Shown: piece by piece, positions 12,901-27,900 of the stretch | How the letters are laid out: the number at the start of each line of letters is the position of its first letter | Numbering within the stretch: the stretch's first letter is position 1 | DNA from: Chrysopilus asiliformis | Taxonomy: Eukaryota; Arthropoda; Insecta; Diptera; Rhagionidae | Assembly (NCBI GenBank): GCA_964034945.1 | Contig: OZ035963.1 | Span: forward strand, 868,001-932,000 | Reading direction: 5' to 3' | DNA: 64,000 nucleotides | Notes under the pieces: generated by a model | What the model was told of the DNA's origin: nothing | What the model saw: the letters and a program-made list of their open reading frames with translations, nothing else | The model's database searches: none | Position numbers and translations under genes: made by a program

Positions 12901-15900
12901 CTGCTTGTTTTTATTTGTATTTACGAAATGGAGATTAAGCTTTAATTGGTAGCGTACCCTTTAAAATTTATTGACACGCGGAGAATTAAAAGCTAAGTTT
13001 ATTGAGTTAAATATAATAAAAAAACATACACTCGTAAAATTTTTATTACCAATTAGTTGTGCAAAAAAAAAATAATAATAATATTACTATAAAACCTGTA
13101 TAAACCCGACTCGCACCGGACCAAGGAATTTGTTATATTACTTAATTTTGTTTTACGATAGTGTATGTAGTCACAAAAATGTACGATGGAATCCCGGGTT
13201 GTAAACTTTTCAATTTGTGGAATACTTCTAAGCTCAAAAAATACCTCAGTTCGTAAAGAATGGTTCGGTTTATTGGAAAAAATCGGTTTTTGAATTGGCA
13301 TGTGACAATAAAAAGTAGCAAGATTTCGAATAGGTTTCAGTATGGGTAAGGGGAGAAAAAATAGTCTGATTTTACCCATTCAGGAAATTAGCGCTGATTT
13401 TTACGTGAAACAGATCTGTGTAAAATTTCAAGTTTCTAACTGAATTTGTTCGAGAGTTATAATGTTGTCGGACAGATCTTAAATATACTGGTGTAATTAA
13501 TTTGTTAATCAAGTGGTTAGGTTTATGCATTAAAAACGATATATTAACTCTAAAATAATTCTCATATAGGCTATAAAAAATTCAAGGTCCGGCTTATACA
13601 GGGTTTACTGAAATAATACTGGAAAAAAGCGAACATTAGTGAAAGATGTTGGCACAAATACTTGTAAGCACGTATCCGCTTTGAAAAAGTTTTGTAAGGT
13701 TGTGAAATGCCGTTGAAGCAGCATATCTGTGATAAGAATTTTTAGGAGGCAATCTGAATATAATGTTCCTGGAGAGCTCTAAAAATTCCCGAAATTGCTC
13801 ACTTCGCCATATGCTTTAACTTAAAACAATATTCGCGTGAACAGTTATACCAACATATATATATACGCCGGTATTGATTGTTTTTTTTTTGGTACGGATT
13901 TTTCCATCGTCTTTTTTATGCCATTATATCACATACATACGTGTAACATTTAATTTTAATCATTGGGGTTCTGAACAGAAATAAAGAACAGCGCAAACAA
14001 CCTGTGCACATATCTGAGAAGGCAAAGAGGCAAGATCTGAAAAGGATAGTATATTTAATTAAATCAATATATAACACATTTCCTTTGTGTTCTAGTCATT
14101 TGTAAAGATTCGACAGCCCATAGGTTAGTTTTATCTAAGAAAAGAAATGGTTTTCGAGAATACCCGAAATAAACTTCACAGAAAATTACCCTCCATTGAA
14201 TTTGAGGTAAACGTTATTTCCCCCAATTAGCAATTTGTTGAAATCTGAGAGTATTCGGTTGAGGATTTTCCGACGCACAAGCAAATCACATTAAAATAGC
14301 TTTGCTACGACAAAATAGGAAAATTTTGATTGTACCCTTTATTTCTATTGTAAATTAATTTTCGTTTCGTTAAATAAAAATAAAAATTTAAAAGGATATC
14401 TTTGTTTTTTTCATAATAGTCCTGGCTATGGTGACAATTACGCCTATTGGGTCGGTGCCTCTGATAGTAATTTCGAGGGGGATTTTCGCTGGACAGATGG
14501 ATCTCCTTTTTTATTCACAAGTACAATTAATTGAACTTTTTTCGTTGAAAAAAGTCGCTTGTAATTAATTTTCTTAGACTGGTTTCCCGGATGGCCCCAA
14601 CATGGTAACTACAATAAGCAACCAAATGACGATGGACTTAGTGGGCAGGATTGTGTTGAAATACGACGCCATTTTCGGCTTCCACCCGGCGTACAAACAA
14701 CAAAAGCTCCGCTTTCCAGCACGTATATGTGGAACGATCGAGATTGTGAGGCGAAGAATTTTTTCATTTGTGAACGACCGATTGACGATGGTATTTCGCC
14801 ACGAATAAATCTTTAGAAAAACGAATGTCATTGTTTTAAATGCATGCAATTTTCAAAATTAATTTCAGAGCCGATCGAAAATGACTGGGCAAAGGATTGC
14901 AACAAAACAATTTCACTGACGAAGGAGCATCCACGAGCATCACTCTGGAGCCCTTCGTTCCCTAGACAATATCCGGATAATGCCAACTGCTATTCAACAG
15001 TAACGGCTCCAAGTGGATATCGTATCGTCCTTGAATTTGAGGAGTTGGTCATTGAAAACGAACCTGGGTAACTTTTGTGCTGGTTTATTTTTTTCTAAAT
15101 GTCCTCCACATTAATCCATATTTCTTTCAATCTAAAGGTGCAGTTATGACTATCTTGAAATAACAGAACCCACAGTCACGCATACCGCCACTTCGAAAAT
15201 GAATATCGATACGAATTACGGAAGAACATCATCATCACCTTTAATAGCCTCCTCCCCCTCCCATTCGCCATCTCCTTCGTCAACGCTATCGTCGTCTTCA
15301 ACTTCTAGGCACGGTCTACGGAAGAACACCTATCGGAAGCGCAATTCTTATGATAGTTTTAGTACTCTAACTAATAATTTGGACACCGCTCAATCCAATT
15401 ACCAAAATATGTTGAATGTCTTCACGAATTTATACAAACCACGATCGAATTTTCTGATCCAGACGCCCGATTATCCTCGGGGTAATCCTTATTATTCGAC
15501 TAGTCGAAACAGGGACAATCTTCCGCGTCGAATGTGCGGTGACTGGAGCTCAAAATTGAAACTTTTACGACACGTTTCCGGTGGATCTTATCTAGGCTTG
15601 CATTTCGTCTCAGACTATTCACATCATTATGGAGGTTTCAAGGCGAAAGTCTTTATGGAAAATAGTAAGTGTGGTTGTATTTCTTATTAACGCGAATTGC
15701 AAAAGCAAAACACTTCTAAATATAATTTAAACATTTAAAAAATCTGATTTCCTTTTCGTCTAAAATTCTTTTTTTTACGTTTTTTTAAGTTTGATTCACA
15801 TATAAACTTGCTAGAATTTTACTTCTAATATCGGCTTTGTCATCCAACTCTGAAATTTTGCGCACAATTATACATGCTTGTTGATTCTGCAGTTACCACA

Positions 15901-18900
15901 CAGAGTGGTGTATATGAGTTTTACAGTGTTTGGCTATTTTTTCTGCCAGATTTTCTGTAAATTCAGCGAATTTTTATATAAATCTATTTTTCATGATTAA
16001 GAAAAAAATCTCAAAAAATGTATATTTTTTACTTCCAATGATTTGCTACAAAACCTCTTGAAGCAGTCGTTAATAACGTTTCACTTTTTACCACTCATGA
16101 CTTTCACTTGTCTGTAATTCTATTCCCAAAATAATCAATTGAGTTGGACAAACAAACAAATAAGCAAAAATTTTCATTTTCTAAATACACAAATTTATTA
16201 ACAAAAGAAATTGCTGTATCACTTTCTGATTTTACAAAAAGGTTTGAAAGATATTCACGAAAAAATCCCACCTTCACAAATTAATTAGAATTGCAAGGAA
16301 ATTAAATTTATTAGATAGAAAAGATATTTACCAAAAAAAAAAAAATATAAATCACATAAATTTAATGGTACCAATTTTGTACATCATTTAGGGGGTCAAT
16401 GGTTTCGCGGTAAGTTTGATTCATTTTTGATTTTCAAAAACAAAGATCTAAACACGAAATGTTCAAGTGCAATTCGCTAAGCAAAGACATTCTGTTTTCG
16501 CATTAAAATCCATGGATTTGTTTAAAATTGTTAACAGAAAAAAAGCAAAATAACTCACAAAATTGTGCAATTTTTAATTTTGATTTGAATAATGGTTTCT
16601 CCGCAATTTAGATTTATTCATTGTTTTTAGAATCTATTAATTTCCTTATTTTTTTTACACTTTAATCATTTTTTTGTTGCACTGTGAGTTATTTATGGAT
16701 TTCGTTCAAAAGTTATTGAATTTTTTTTAGTAAATTCATAATTGGAAGAATTATTTTTCAAGTAGAATTTTGCCACGTTTGACATTAACCGAGAAGCAGT
16801 TTGGAATTGTTGATGAGGAATAAATTATGTTTCTGCTAAATTTCATTACCAATTGATCATACATTACATAATTAAGTTAAATACAAAGTCATTATTTGAA
16901 ATTGATTTTAAGCAAGTTTGAATCCAATTAAATTGTTTGATTATTTTGAAGCTGAATTGAGGTCTTAAGAATTACTAATATATTTCGTAGAAGTGCTATT
17001 TTTATACTCTATATGAGAAGTATATCGAAGTATACCGTTTGTAACGCACAAAACTGGGCTACACCAGAGTGTTTGAGGTGACCAAAGATTTTGATTTCCG
17101 CCTTTCTGTCAGTCCGTCTGTCTGTTTGTCCATCTGTCTGTCTGTCTGAATGTCCGTCCGTGGATTTTTTAATATAAAAAATAAAATGTGTCGGTCCTCA
17201 TATAGAGTATTTGACATTTGGCACCTGGCTTTTCTTATGTTTTTGTAGATATTTTTATAATTATCTTTTTTTTATGATTATAGGGACCTGTGAAACTATT
17301 GTTTGAATAATGATTGCTGAAAGATATTGTTGAGATATTGGAAATATTTTTGATAAATTTCGTGGCATGATTATTTTTGTTAAAGCTTTATATCGCTTTT
17401 AATGCCGATTCGCTTTGTTGTGTAATTTTGTTCGATTAATTAAAATCGTTTTCTGAATCTCTATTTGATTGCGACGATAGATCTGAAAAGCTTGATTATA
17501 TAAAAGTTTTAAACATTTGACGAGATGTGAGTGAAAAGTGTCGAGTTTTGCAACACACAAATTGTAGTCACTCTCCTCCCTCCGCTCTTCACAATCCCAT
17601 TATTCAGCTTCCTCCTCAAAATATATTAGGCAAAATTTCAATTCAATCGGTCGAATGATTTTAGAATTACAGCATTTGAGTTTTCCAATAGTATTTATTT
17701 TTCTCTAAAACGGTTGGAAATATCTGAAAACAGTGCAATCACAACTTGTAAGTTTGATAAAGGAAAAAAATCTTAGGGGCTATACTGTACATATATAATA
17801 TACTGCATGCTAATTTGAGGTTTTTTGGACCACTTTTTCACGATTTGTTGTATTACATTTTTTACCGTCATCACACCCCTCTCCAGACCCCTCTCCAGAC
17901 CCCTCTCCAGACCCCTCTCCAGACCCCTCTCCATCGAAAAGTTTGATAAATTTTATAGACAGCGTCTTAAGCAATAATTACGACAGGTCCTTACTTTCTT
18001 TTAAAATTCCTAACTCGAAAACCAATCAGCCAATTGAACTGAAATTATCTATCACGTCAAATATGCAGAAAAATGGAAAAATTGTCAAAAGTCCTGTGTT
18101 TTCATTGCACATCTCGGAGCTTTTCACTCACACTCAAACGTGCTTTTGATTAGAAGAACAAGTTCGTAAATAAAATATGGCTAATGCCCTAATGGCTTTT
18201 GAATAAAAAAAAACTTTGCTATCATAACAAACCGTCAATTAATCACAGGTGCCTAAAATGGTTTTTCAAAAATTCATTGTGTACGGTAGGTCCTACATAC
18301 GAATGATACCCACACAGAAAATATTTATGCACATTTTGAATTTTTTTTATTATTATGATAAAACAGCTGGATCCGAATGCTCGGATGAAAGATTAAAACC
18401 ATACAATGGTTCGTGTTATCTTTTTGTCTCATATCCTGAAGTTGATTGGTGGACAGCCCAACAGGTTTGTCGAGGGGTTGGCGCCCAGTTATCATCGGTT
18501 TCGTCAGCAGATGAGCACAGGTAACCATCATCAAATTTTTTTTTCTTTATCTCACCCGTATTTGGAAAAAAGCCCTAATAAAAATATATGCCTTAAATAT
18601 TTTCACAAATAGATTCATAACAGCAAGCATACGTAATCAAGCAGACTATTCACCCCAGCTAATATATTGGTTGGGTGGGGAGTTGGCTTCTGGCAAACAA
18701 TATGAATGGACGGATGACACTAAAATGGATTTTCAGGTATAAAACTAATAAAAAAGTGTCTTTTTTTACGAAATGCATGATGATTTAATTCTGTATATTC
18801 TCATATTCTGAATTTTCTGCTTTGTGACTTTCCTTTATTCGACTTAACCCAAATTTCATTTTATATTTCAATCGTAAAGGGTTGGCTACCGGGTCAAGGC

Positions 18901-21900
18901 CAATTCGATGAAATGCCATCCGAGCCAATATGTCTGGGTCTTCAATGGAAAATGTCACCAACCCCAATGCTTCCTTCCGGCCTGTACTGGGATTCACAAA
19001 AATGTCGTCGTGTGGGTGGTTATGTGTGCAAAAAGAGAAAACAGCCGACAGACCAATTTGAAGTGAAAAACGAGACCGTGAATGGGGTGGAAGGACGACT
19101 GACATCGCCTGGTAAACAATATTGATTTTATTTTTTTTCTTTTGAAATTTTAAAATTGTTTAAGTGAATTTCCGTATGGTTGAATTTTTGAATTCAAAGT
19201 GCAAAAATTATTTGTGTAAAAATATTGCAACGGAAATTTTTTTTTACGTAAAAATGTATTCTTTTAAGGCTATCCAAATCCTTATCCGCTCAACATTGAC
19301 TACTGGGTGCGAATTGCGGCTCCTGAAAAACATCGTATTGTAGTCCAATTTCAGAAGATTGATCTTGAGCCACAGGACGAATGTCTTTACGATTATGTTA
19401 GCATTCAAAACTACGAAACTTCTTCGAGGATTTTTTTGGAGCCCGGAAGCAATCCCGTGCCAATGGCTATGTTAACTTGGGACAAAACATTCGATGATGT
19501 TCACAGTTATTATTATACAAACGATAGACTATTACGTTTCCGGCGTAGTCGTCGTAGTGCTCTTAAGAATTTCGTGTATGAACGATGGCGACAAGGAGGA
19601 CACAACCAACAAGATAATGACTTGATACCATCTTCCAAGCAGACGATTTTACATCAGAAGAAAAGTAATATTAAAAATAATTTGGTAGTTGCGAAAGACA
19701 AAAGTTCTGCAGCAGTTTCGGACACGCTGCATCAGGAAAATGAGGAAATGAAGGAAAATTTTTTTGACGGATTTCAACTTTACAGAAAACGTCGTAGAAA
19801 AAAACGTTTTACCGATAAAAATCCTGAGAAATTAAAAAAACGTAGCATCGGTACGGGATTAGATGGGATTGATTATCAAGAAGCGGATAACGCACCTTCA
19901 TTTTTACCGTATGTTAGATGGTGTGGATCGCATGACGCCAATATGACAAAATTCGACTTTGTATCTGCATCGAATGAGATTACACTAAATTTTCACAGCG
20001 ATTACTCGATATCTGGATTGGGATTTTCAGCTGTTTGGAAAGCTATTGATATATCCGGCTGTCCGTATCAAACTTTAACAGCCCGGGAAGGCGTGGTTTT
20101 CAGCCCAAACCATCCATATTTTATGATAAACAATATTGATTGTATTTTCACGATTCAAGCGCCAATTGGACGAAAAGTTTGGCTTCGATTTGATGATTTC
20201 GAAGTTAATGATGGCGCCTTAATCACGGTGGATATTGGAAATGGAGCATTTCTACCGTATCGTTCGAAAAATCATATCAATGAAGGAATGTTTGTTAGTC
20301 ATGGGGAACAGATTAAAATTCAGTTGAAAACTAGTCAAAGACCTCGAGGACGAGGATTTCGTGCAACATATTGGACTGGTAAAATTTTGCAAATGTTTTT
20401 TTTTTAGAAAAAATCTGATTTTGTGTTGTTTGTCAACAATTTCCGTCTAGTTAGTCCACCAGAAATGGAAAGAATAATAAATGTCAACGTCAACAGTACG
20501 GGATCCATGCATTATTTAAATTATCCACAAGTCATACCCGGAAATATTGATTTTACACAGCATTTGGTCGCCCCCTTGGGAGAGGTTATACTACTTGAGC
20601 TCTATGGAGTTGAGTTTAGCCAAAACGGATGCCCAGATCAAAGTATTTTGGAAGTGAGTAAACAATAATTATATTAACTGTAGGTGTACCCACGATACTA
20701 TCGTATTATTATGTCTCATGATAAATTTAATGGTGTGCGATGAACCATCATTAATAATACTGTGATATCTATTGTTTTTGTGTGATGGTGGTTTTAATGT
20801 AATTTATATAATTTTAAGGTTTTCGACAATTATGCCGACCACAATGGCACAAGATGGCAATTGTGTAAATTTCAAAGCAACATTACCAAAGAATTCGAAA
20901 GAATGACTGATGAGAGATTACCTATTGAGCCCAATCAACAACAACAACATCAACAGCAGCAGCAACAAGCGCCTATCTATATAACATCATATCTAAATAC
21001 ACTTCATATTAGGCAAAAAACCTCAATCAAACAACAAATCGGCCTCAATGCCACAATTCATATTCAACAAGGTATGCCTACCAATCGATAATCACATTTG
21101 GCGTCTCAGAAGTGGGATCGCAAATATAATTTGTTGAATTATAATTTATATCAAGGATGCTAAAGAGCATGTCATAATATTTCAGATGTTAATTACAAAT
21201 TAAAATTGGCATCTGGGGACGATTCAGTTGAATCATGTCTGCCAAATCCTTGTCAATTTGATGGTAAATGTATAACAAAGGATGCGAAAAGGAAAACTTG
21301 CCAATGTCATGGACATTATACGGGAAGGTTAGATCTAAAAATAGCTTTTTTATATATTTTTTTTCAACGATTTGCTTTTATCTGTAGATTCTGTGCACTA
21401 ACAATGTGCGAATTAGAACCATGTTTATTTGGTAAATGTGAACTAACAGCAACGAATTTTAAGGTAGTCATAGAGTTTGTAGCTAGAAGACGTTCTATTA
21501 TTAATACTGAGAATTTTTTCCTTTAGTGCCATTGTCAAACCGGTTACATAGGATCAACTTGTGAACAAAAGCAGAAACCTTGTGCAGATAATCCATGCGA
21601 AGGACGAGGCGTTTGTAGTGATAAAAATGGAGCTTTCCATTGTTTGTAAGAGCAATAAAATGTAAAATATTGGAATATAAAATATGAAATCCAATGATAT
21701 TTTCCAAAAAGCTGCCACGCATGGTGGGAAGGACCACGTTGTGAACGTCGCATGCTGCATATCCCATATAAACCCTTGTCAGAAAGGATGCTTCAAGAGC
21801 CGTTTTGGTTGGGCTTGATTACAGTCTTTGTTGTGTTGGCTGTAATTGGTCTGGTTTGGTGTGCGAAAAGGCATTTCCCCGAGAAAATTGAAAAACTTCT

Positions 21901-24900
21901 AGCCGAAGAAGCTGACCGTAATCGACGTAAGAACTAGCGTTTTTTAAAACTCTCATTCATTTAGAAAAACAAAAACTTTTATGCTCATTTTTTGAAACCA
22001 TCAAAACATCTTCAATGCTTTCAATTCATGAAACATGCATGTTTAACATTATTTTTTATGTTAACAATTCAGCTCCTGGAAGTGTTCATGGACATCATCA
22101 TCATACGTCCCTGCGCGAGCAGTTGCAGTTCACTACATCCATACCGCAAGCAACAGCTACGACACCGGGTGCCCCACGCTCCATATTCAACAGGCTGGGT
22201 ATAAGAAAACCGTCGATTTTGAGCCTCAGCAGCCCCAATCCACCTGGAGGGGCCACAGCTCGAACATTTTCGCTAGATGATTTGTTGCGGCCCCCTCCCC
22301 GACGTAAGACAGGCTGAAAATTTTTAAAATTGTTCCTAAAGTTTTTTTGATATACTTTTTAATCCCCCCATCTAAAAAAAACACAAAAAAAAAATCGCCC
22401 CCACTTTTTTTCATCTGTTTGCTTTTGAATTAACTAACATGTTCAAAGAAATGGACTTGAATCCGGATTGTAATATTTCAAGCAAAAAAGTACACCTCAA
22501 AATCGAACAGATGAATGTGATTTTTCACAAAAATTGTACTCTGTCTTACATATGAAAACCAAACCAAAAATTTTCATCTCATTGAGAAAAACACATTTTT
22601 ATATATATATTTCAATTTGTATTTAGAACAGTATAATTGATGGTCAGCACTTTATAGCGCATTTGAAATGCGATATGTCAAACCTACAACAAAATCACTT
22701 TATCACCCCTTTTTGAATAGCTTTTGTTTATGAAAAAAAAACTGCAAAGTTAAATTTCCATAAGTTATTTTCCTATTCCCAATCAATATGTCCTGCTTTC
22801 TATCAATCATCCTCTTCAAAAATTTCATTTTTCAAAATTTTTTTCATATTTCCTGGGTTTGAGTAACGTTAATATTAAATTACTGTTAAATTGATATTTA
22901 TGAAAAGATCAAAACAAATTAAGATCAAAATTAAATTAAATAATTTTTTTCAGTCCAAAGCAAGTATCAAGATTTTTCATCTGATTCAAATCTACAGAGA
23001 GTTAATTTATGTTGATATGTAAATGTCAATAAAACTCACATATGTTTTTTAAATTTCGCCCTAAACAATGGAAAATGGGTATTTTTTTAATATTTCAAAT
23101 AAACTTTAAATTCGCATTGAATTTTCAAATTATCGCTAATTTTGTATTTTAATATTTGCTAACTTCAATTAATTTACAGTAATAAACTCAAGGTGACTAA
23201 TTTTATGTTTTTTCCTAAAATGCTACAAGAATATTTTAATAATAAAACAAAAAAACAATCAAAATTATGTGTGCCTTGCTCGTAGTAGTTTAGAGAACAT
23301 TTAGTTATTAATAATACCACGAAAAACAAGATAATTGCAAATGATTTTTGAAATGTGTTACTAACAATTTTTGCAAAAAAATAATAACTGTTATAGGTTT
23401 CAAAGAATAAATATAAAGACGGAAATGTTTCAATTGTTTCTCCTTTTTTACAAAAAAAAGGATAAAAAAACCACGTTTGTAAAAGGCAGTTTCTCGTATC
23501 ATAAGTTCTATAAAAAATTAAAAATCTTCGATCTAATATTGCTTTGCGGTATGTTAAAAAATTTATCAGTCGATGAAATATAAGTGGCGGATGAAAAGTT
23601 TCAGGTTTGGCAAGAAGGAGGAAAACACATGATTGTTAATGAAGTTTTCTTCTTTCCTATCGAGTATTTTTCAAATTAGTTTTTAGCTTTTTTCTCGTTT
23701 AATCGGTTTTTTAACTATACGGTACTCATTCCCTCCTTCCTCACAATTATCATTTCATAATTTTTGAGAGCACAATTTTCCAAGCATTAACTTTCGTTAT
23801 CTCAATTGAGAATAAGAAGTTTTGTGGAACTGAAATGGTTTTTTTTATAACAGCAAAATGAATCTAACGGGCCTTTTTTGAAACTTGTAAATATATTTCC
23901 AAATAATCTATTATACAATCGTCTTATATTACACCTTCTATCTCATCTGCCTGTCTTCTCTTTGCTCTTCAGTGTTTGTGTGGCTGCTGGTAGGCGATTT
24001 GCACTATTTTCAAAGAATATGAATCAATACAGCGAAAAATAAGTAGCAGTAGTTTCTTGATTTAGAGTTGTAAAAGTTTTATTTGCACTAGGTATATGAG
24101 AAAAAATTATAAATAATAACAAAAAATATGTTAGAGTAAAGTATCTTGTTTTCTTATTATTATTATTTTTTTGTTTAGATTACGCATTTCTTACAATATT
24201 TCGTTGAAAAATTCAATGTTGTTCAGTAGATTCGCTTTGTTATTACTGTAAGAGCGCGTAGTACGTGCGTTTCTTGTACATTTTTTTTTAGTTTTTTTTA
24301 TTTTAAATTAAGAACTTTTATTTTTGATTCAGTTATTATAACTTTTGTTTGATTATTCTTTCGTTTGGCAATAAGAATTATTATGTGTTTTAGTTTTGCT
24401 CAATACTTGAAATTATAATTAATAAAAAAGAAAACGTAGTTAGAGCTTAATTATTTTAAAATAATTTACGCCTTTCTGTGCGATAGTTGCACATGCTAAA
24501 TTTCTATAAATAACCAATAGGTTCGCCGTCGCCAAGAAAGAAGCGCAACAATTCAACACCAACTAAGAAAAATGCTGCTGAGAAGAAACAAATCCTTCAG
24601 CAGTTGGTATCGCCGGCTGCAACACAGGCCCGGCCCAAAATTACTCTTGGCGAATTAATTCAAATGTCTGAGAATCGTCTTAAAGTAAATGCCATTGATT
24701 CCGAAAGTGATCTAAAGGAGACAACATTTTCGGAAAATTCAGGATCGGCATCGACATCCACCACCCGACCAATAGCGGCGGATCCAAAACTCGAGAAAAA
24801 AGTCACTTTCGCTCGACTTCTTAGCAAGGTGTCTGCCGAAATGAGCTCTGGCTCAGAGGTGGATATTGGCAATGTAAGCATACACAAATATCTCTACTTC

Positions 24901-27900
24901 TTGGCTTTTTTTTACAAAAAAAAAAAAACATTTCAATCAAAAACAAGAACATAATCATATAAACATAATAAAATTATGTACAGTCGTATTATATCTATTG
25001 GTAAAATCAAAATCTTACCAAAAAAAAAATTGTTATGGATGCTCACGCCTCGTACACTGGCTTTCTCGTAGTTCTTTTAGATGATAAAACTATATAAGAC
25101 TTTATATCTCCTAAAATATTTTTGATATCCCTGAGACCCATTATACTCATACCATATCTGATGATAAAATTTATACTGCACATGCTGATATTCCTTTCTA
25201 CGTACACATGATTTGTTGTATTATCGGTTTTGAACTCTTTTTGTTTTAGGGCACCCATAATTCAAGCGCTCTAAGTCTTCCTACCGAAATCCAATATCGA
25301 GCCAATTCTGTACCACAATCACCCTGTACAAATGATACACGATCACCGCATAGCACGTCATCGAATCAAGGAAGTGATTCACTATCTAGTTCAGAACTAG
25401 CTCTAACGGAACTCGGTCTAAGAAATATCGGTGGAACGACGATCCTCGGCAGGAATCGAATACGACCGAAAGTTTCCAGTGCTGATTCGATTTTGGCCAT
25501 GTTTCGAAATTTCGCCTCAGCAACAGCCACGGCAGCTGTGGGACTTAGCACCTCATCAATACCCAACTCTTCTGTATTATTTATTTCGCCGTCGACAACA
25601 CCAACCGCTTGTAGTCCGCAGGATGATGCACCCGGTGATGATGAGTCCTCAACATCGTCAATACACACGCCAGTTAGCTTCTCAAGTGGTCCGCCAGATT
25701 CACCTGTGTTCTATCGACAAACAACTATTGAAGTACCTGTACTAGACGCCCTAAGTGCACATAAAACTACACCGAATACAAACTTGCTACACCCACCGAC
25801 CATACTCTTAGAGATACCAAGTAACGGAATCAACAAGTGCCTCTCACCAATACGAGAACTACCAACGCCAATTCCGTCACCAGCTCTTACCCCAATTATG
25901 CCCAGGCCACAGCGTTCCAGCAGTCCAATAATTCGGGATGACCAGTTATCAGGAAGTGGCAGCGAGGATGAAGATCACAGTGGACATTATGCACCGGTAT
26001 GTAGTATTACCTTATCCCAAAAACTACAAAACTTTGGAACAATCCACCAATTTTAACTCGAAAACCGTTTTACCGGTTAAGGTGAAATTTTAATTTTTTG
26101 ATGAAAAATTGATGAAAATTTCCATGGAATTTTGTGTATTTTTAAAATATTTTAGACAGCTTTATTAATGATTACGAAGATTCGTAATAAAAAAATCCCA
26201 TTGTTTTTTAGGAAAGAAAAGCAAAAATAATGGCCGAATTGCACGAAGAAATGAATCGGATGGATTCGGAAGTTGATACAACTCCAACGGATACGACAAC
26301 AACCTCAATGGCTGATATAAATCGACCATATGAACACGGATTTATTCGCGGACGGACGAATTCTTTGGTGCCGAATATCACAATCGATATTGAGCCCCCT
26401 ACCCCGGAAGAACGAGGTGGTGGTGGTTCTCGGCCACGAGATCTTGTCATTCCGACACTGACTGTGGAACAACCTAGCCCGACTCGAAATCGATTTCCGA
26501 TGATAATTTTTCCAGGATCTCCGCCCCCACAAAGGGCGAGCATTGGAGAAACCAGTTTTATGTTTCCAAATAAACAACAGCAAAAAAGGTAGTTTTAATT
26601 GTTAAAATAAGTTTTTTGCGGCTGTTCATAAAATATGCCACGCTACTTTTAGGTTATTCGGACCCGCTTCCCCCCTAAAAGTGTGACGTGTTTTATGGAC
26701 AGCATCTAATATCTAAATTTATATCGTAAAAGAAAACGCCTCGGTTTTTAACTCTATTTGTAGACTATTAAAACAGTTTGAAAAGCCGACATCTCTTGAC
26801 CTGCCCTTCGTACCACCAATGATAACAATAACATCGAACCTCAGCGAAATGGAATCGGATGCCGAACCACTTTCTCCTGCTCCGACCAGCAAAATTCCTG
26901 GTGCGACGACATTGGTTGCTCCTGGAGGAGGGGTGGGAATGTGTTATCTAAGCCCCTTTGCAATTTGTACCAGAGCGGACCGGACAATATCTGAGAGTAA
27001 TCTAAGCTCTTCTGGATATTCCAGCATGGCAAGTCCTGGTCCCAGTCGATGTGGCTCCAGCAATCCCCTCTGCCCAAATGAAATGGACGAGCCAGGAGGT
27101 GGACCACCCGGAACGAATTTATCACTGCATGCAAATCTCTTGAGTCGCAGGCAAAGTTCTTTGTTGGCCAGCTGCAAGGAGAACGTGAGCAATGGGAAAT
27201 CAGCGAGCGGGGCCCAGGGAAACCACGAACGGCTGAGAGGTAGGTCCGATTCTGAAACATTATCGGATGATGCACTGCTTGAGTCAAATGATGAAGGGAT
27301 TGGTACTGATCATCTAGATGAGAAAATCGAGGAGGGTGAGATCAAGAGTGCCAAGGAGCTGGAAATCTATATCGGGAAGGAACTACTGGAGACAGGGAAA
27401 AGTATTTTATGTCCAGAGGAGAGTGCGCCAATGTCTCAACTACAGTTGCCATCGATTGTGATTCAGGCCGAAGGCGGAGATAAAGGGTTATCTCCCGTTT
27501 CGTCGCGTTCCGAGAGCCCTTTAAGTGAACGAGCTGGCATAGGGAGATTTTCACCACATTTCTACGGTAGAAAGGATCAACAATTGCCATTCACAGACTC
27601 CGATGGGCTCTACGACTTTCCTTCGTCGGATGGTAAGGGCACAACCGTGGGACATCAGCGTCGAAGTAGCGGAAAGAAACGCGATAGAAAAGCATCCAGA
27701 GCTGGACTCACGCAATCACCCACTCGAAATCCTCAACATCTAGATCTTCCAACGAAAGAATTAAGTGTCCCCGGTAGCCATTCGTGTTCAAAACATTTTC
27801 ACCATCATCACCATCCGCATCATGCTTCATCTATGACTGCTAGAAAAAGTCCGAAGCGTCGTCCTGTACAACGACATCCTGTCGCCAGTAGCTCCTCATC

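Larger units (their letters stand above)
12109..14790 (+). other. Receptor: C-type lectin domain 1 (three exons)
   Basis: It starts ECAFGWVAIQQFCVKSVETA and continues through the typical QQCANYGGHLASIRS, YWVGASDSNFEGDFRWTDG, QDCVEI, MWNDRDCEAKNFFICE. The calcium-site loop reads QPND, close to the galactose-type QPD, and the WND motif is intact, so calcium and sugar binding is possible. The domain is split by introns of 2,144 bp (12276-14419) and 57 bp. Confidence 0.9.
15665..18366. other. 2.7-kb receptor intron
   Basis: AT-rich intron between the CUB exon and lectin domain 2. It contains a reverse-oriented dispersed repeat and a C-rich minisatellite. No coding exon seen in it. Confidence 0.7.

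Noticed and set aside
17874..17932. Regular short repeats that might suggest a CRISPR array
   Set aside because: Head-to-tail 12-bp minisatellite without spacers, in an intron of a eukaryotic gene.
26841..27287. 148-codon minus-strand frame opposite receptor exon 22
   Set aside because: Shadow of the in-phase plus-strand exon. No splice or family support.
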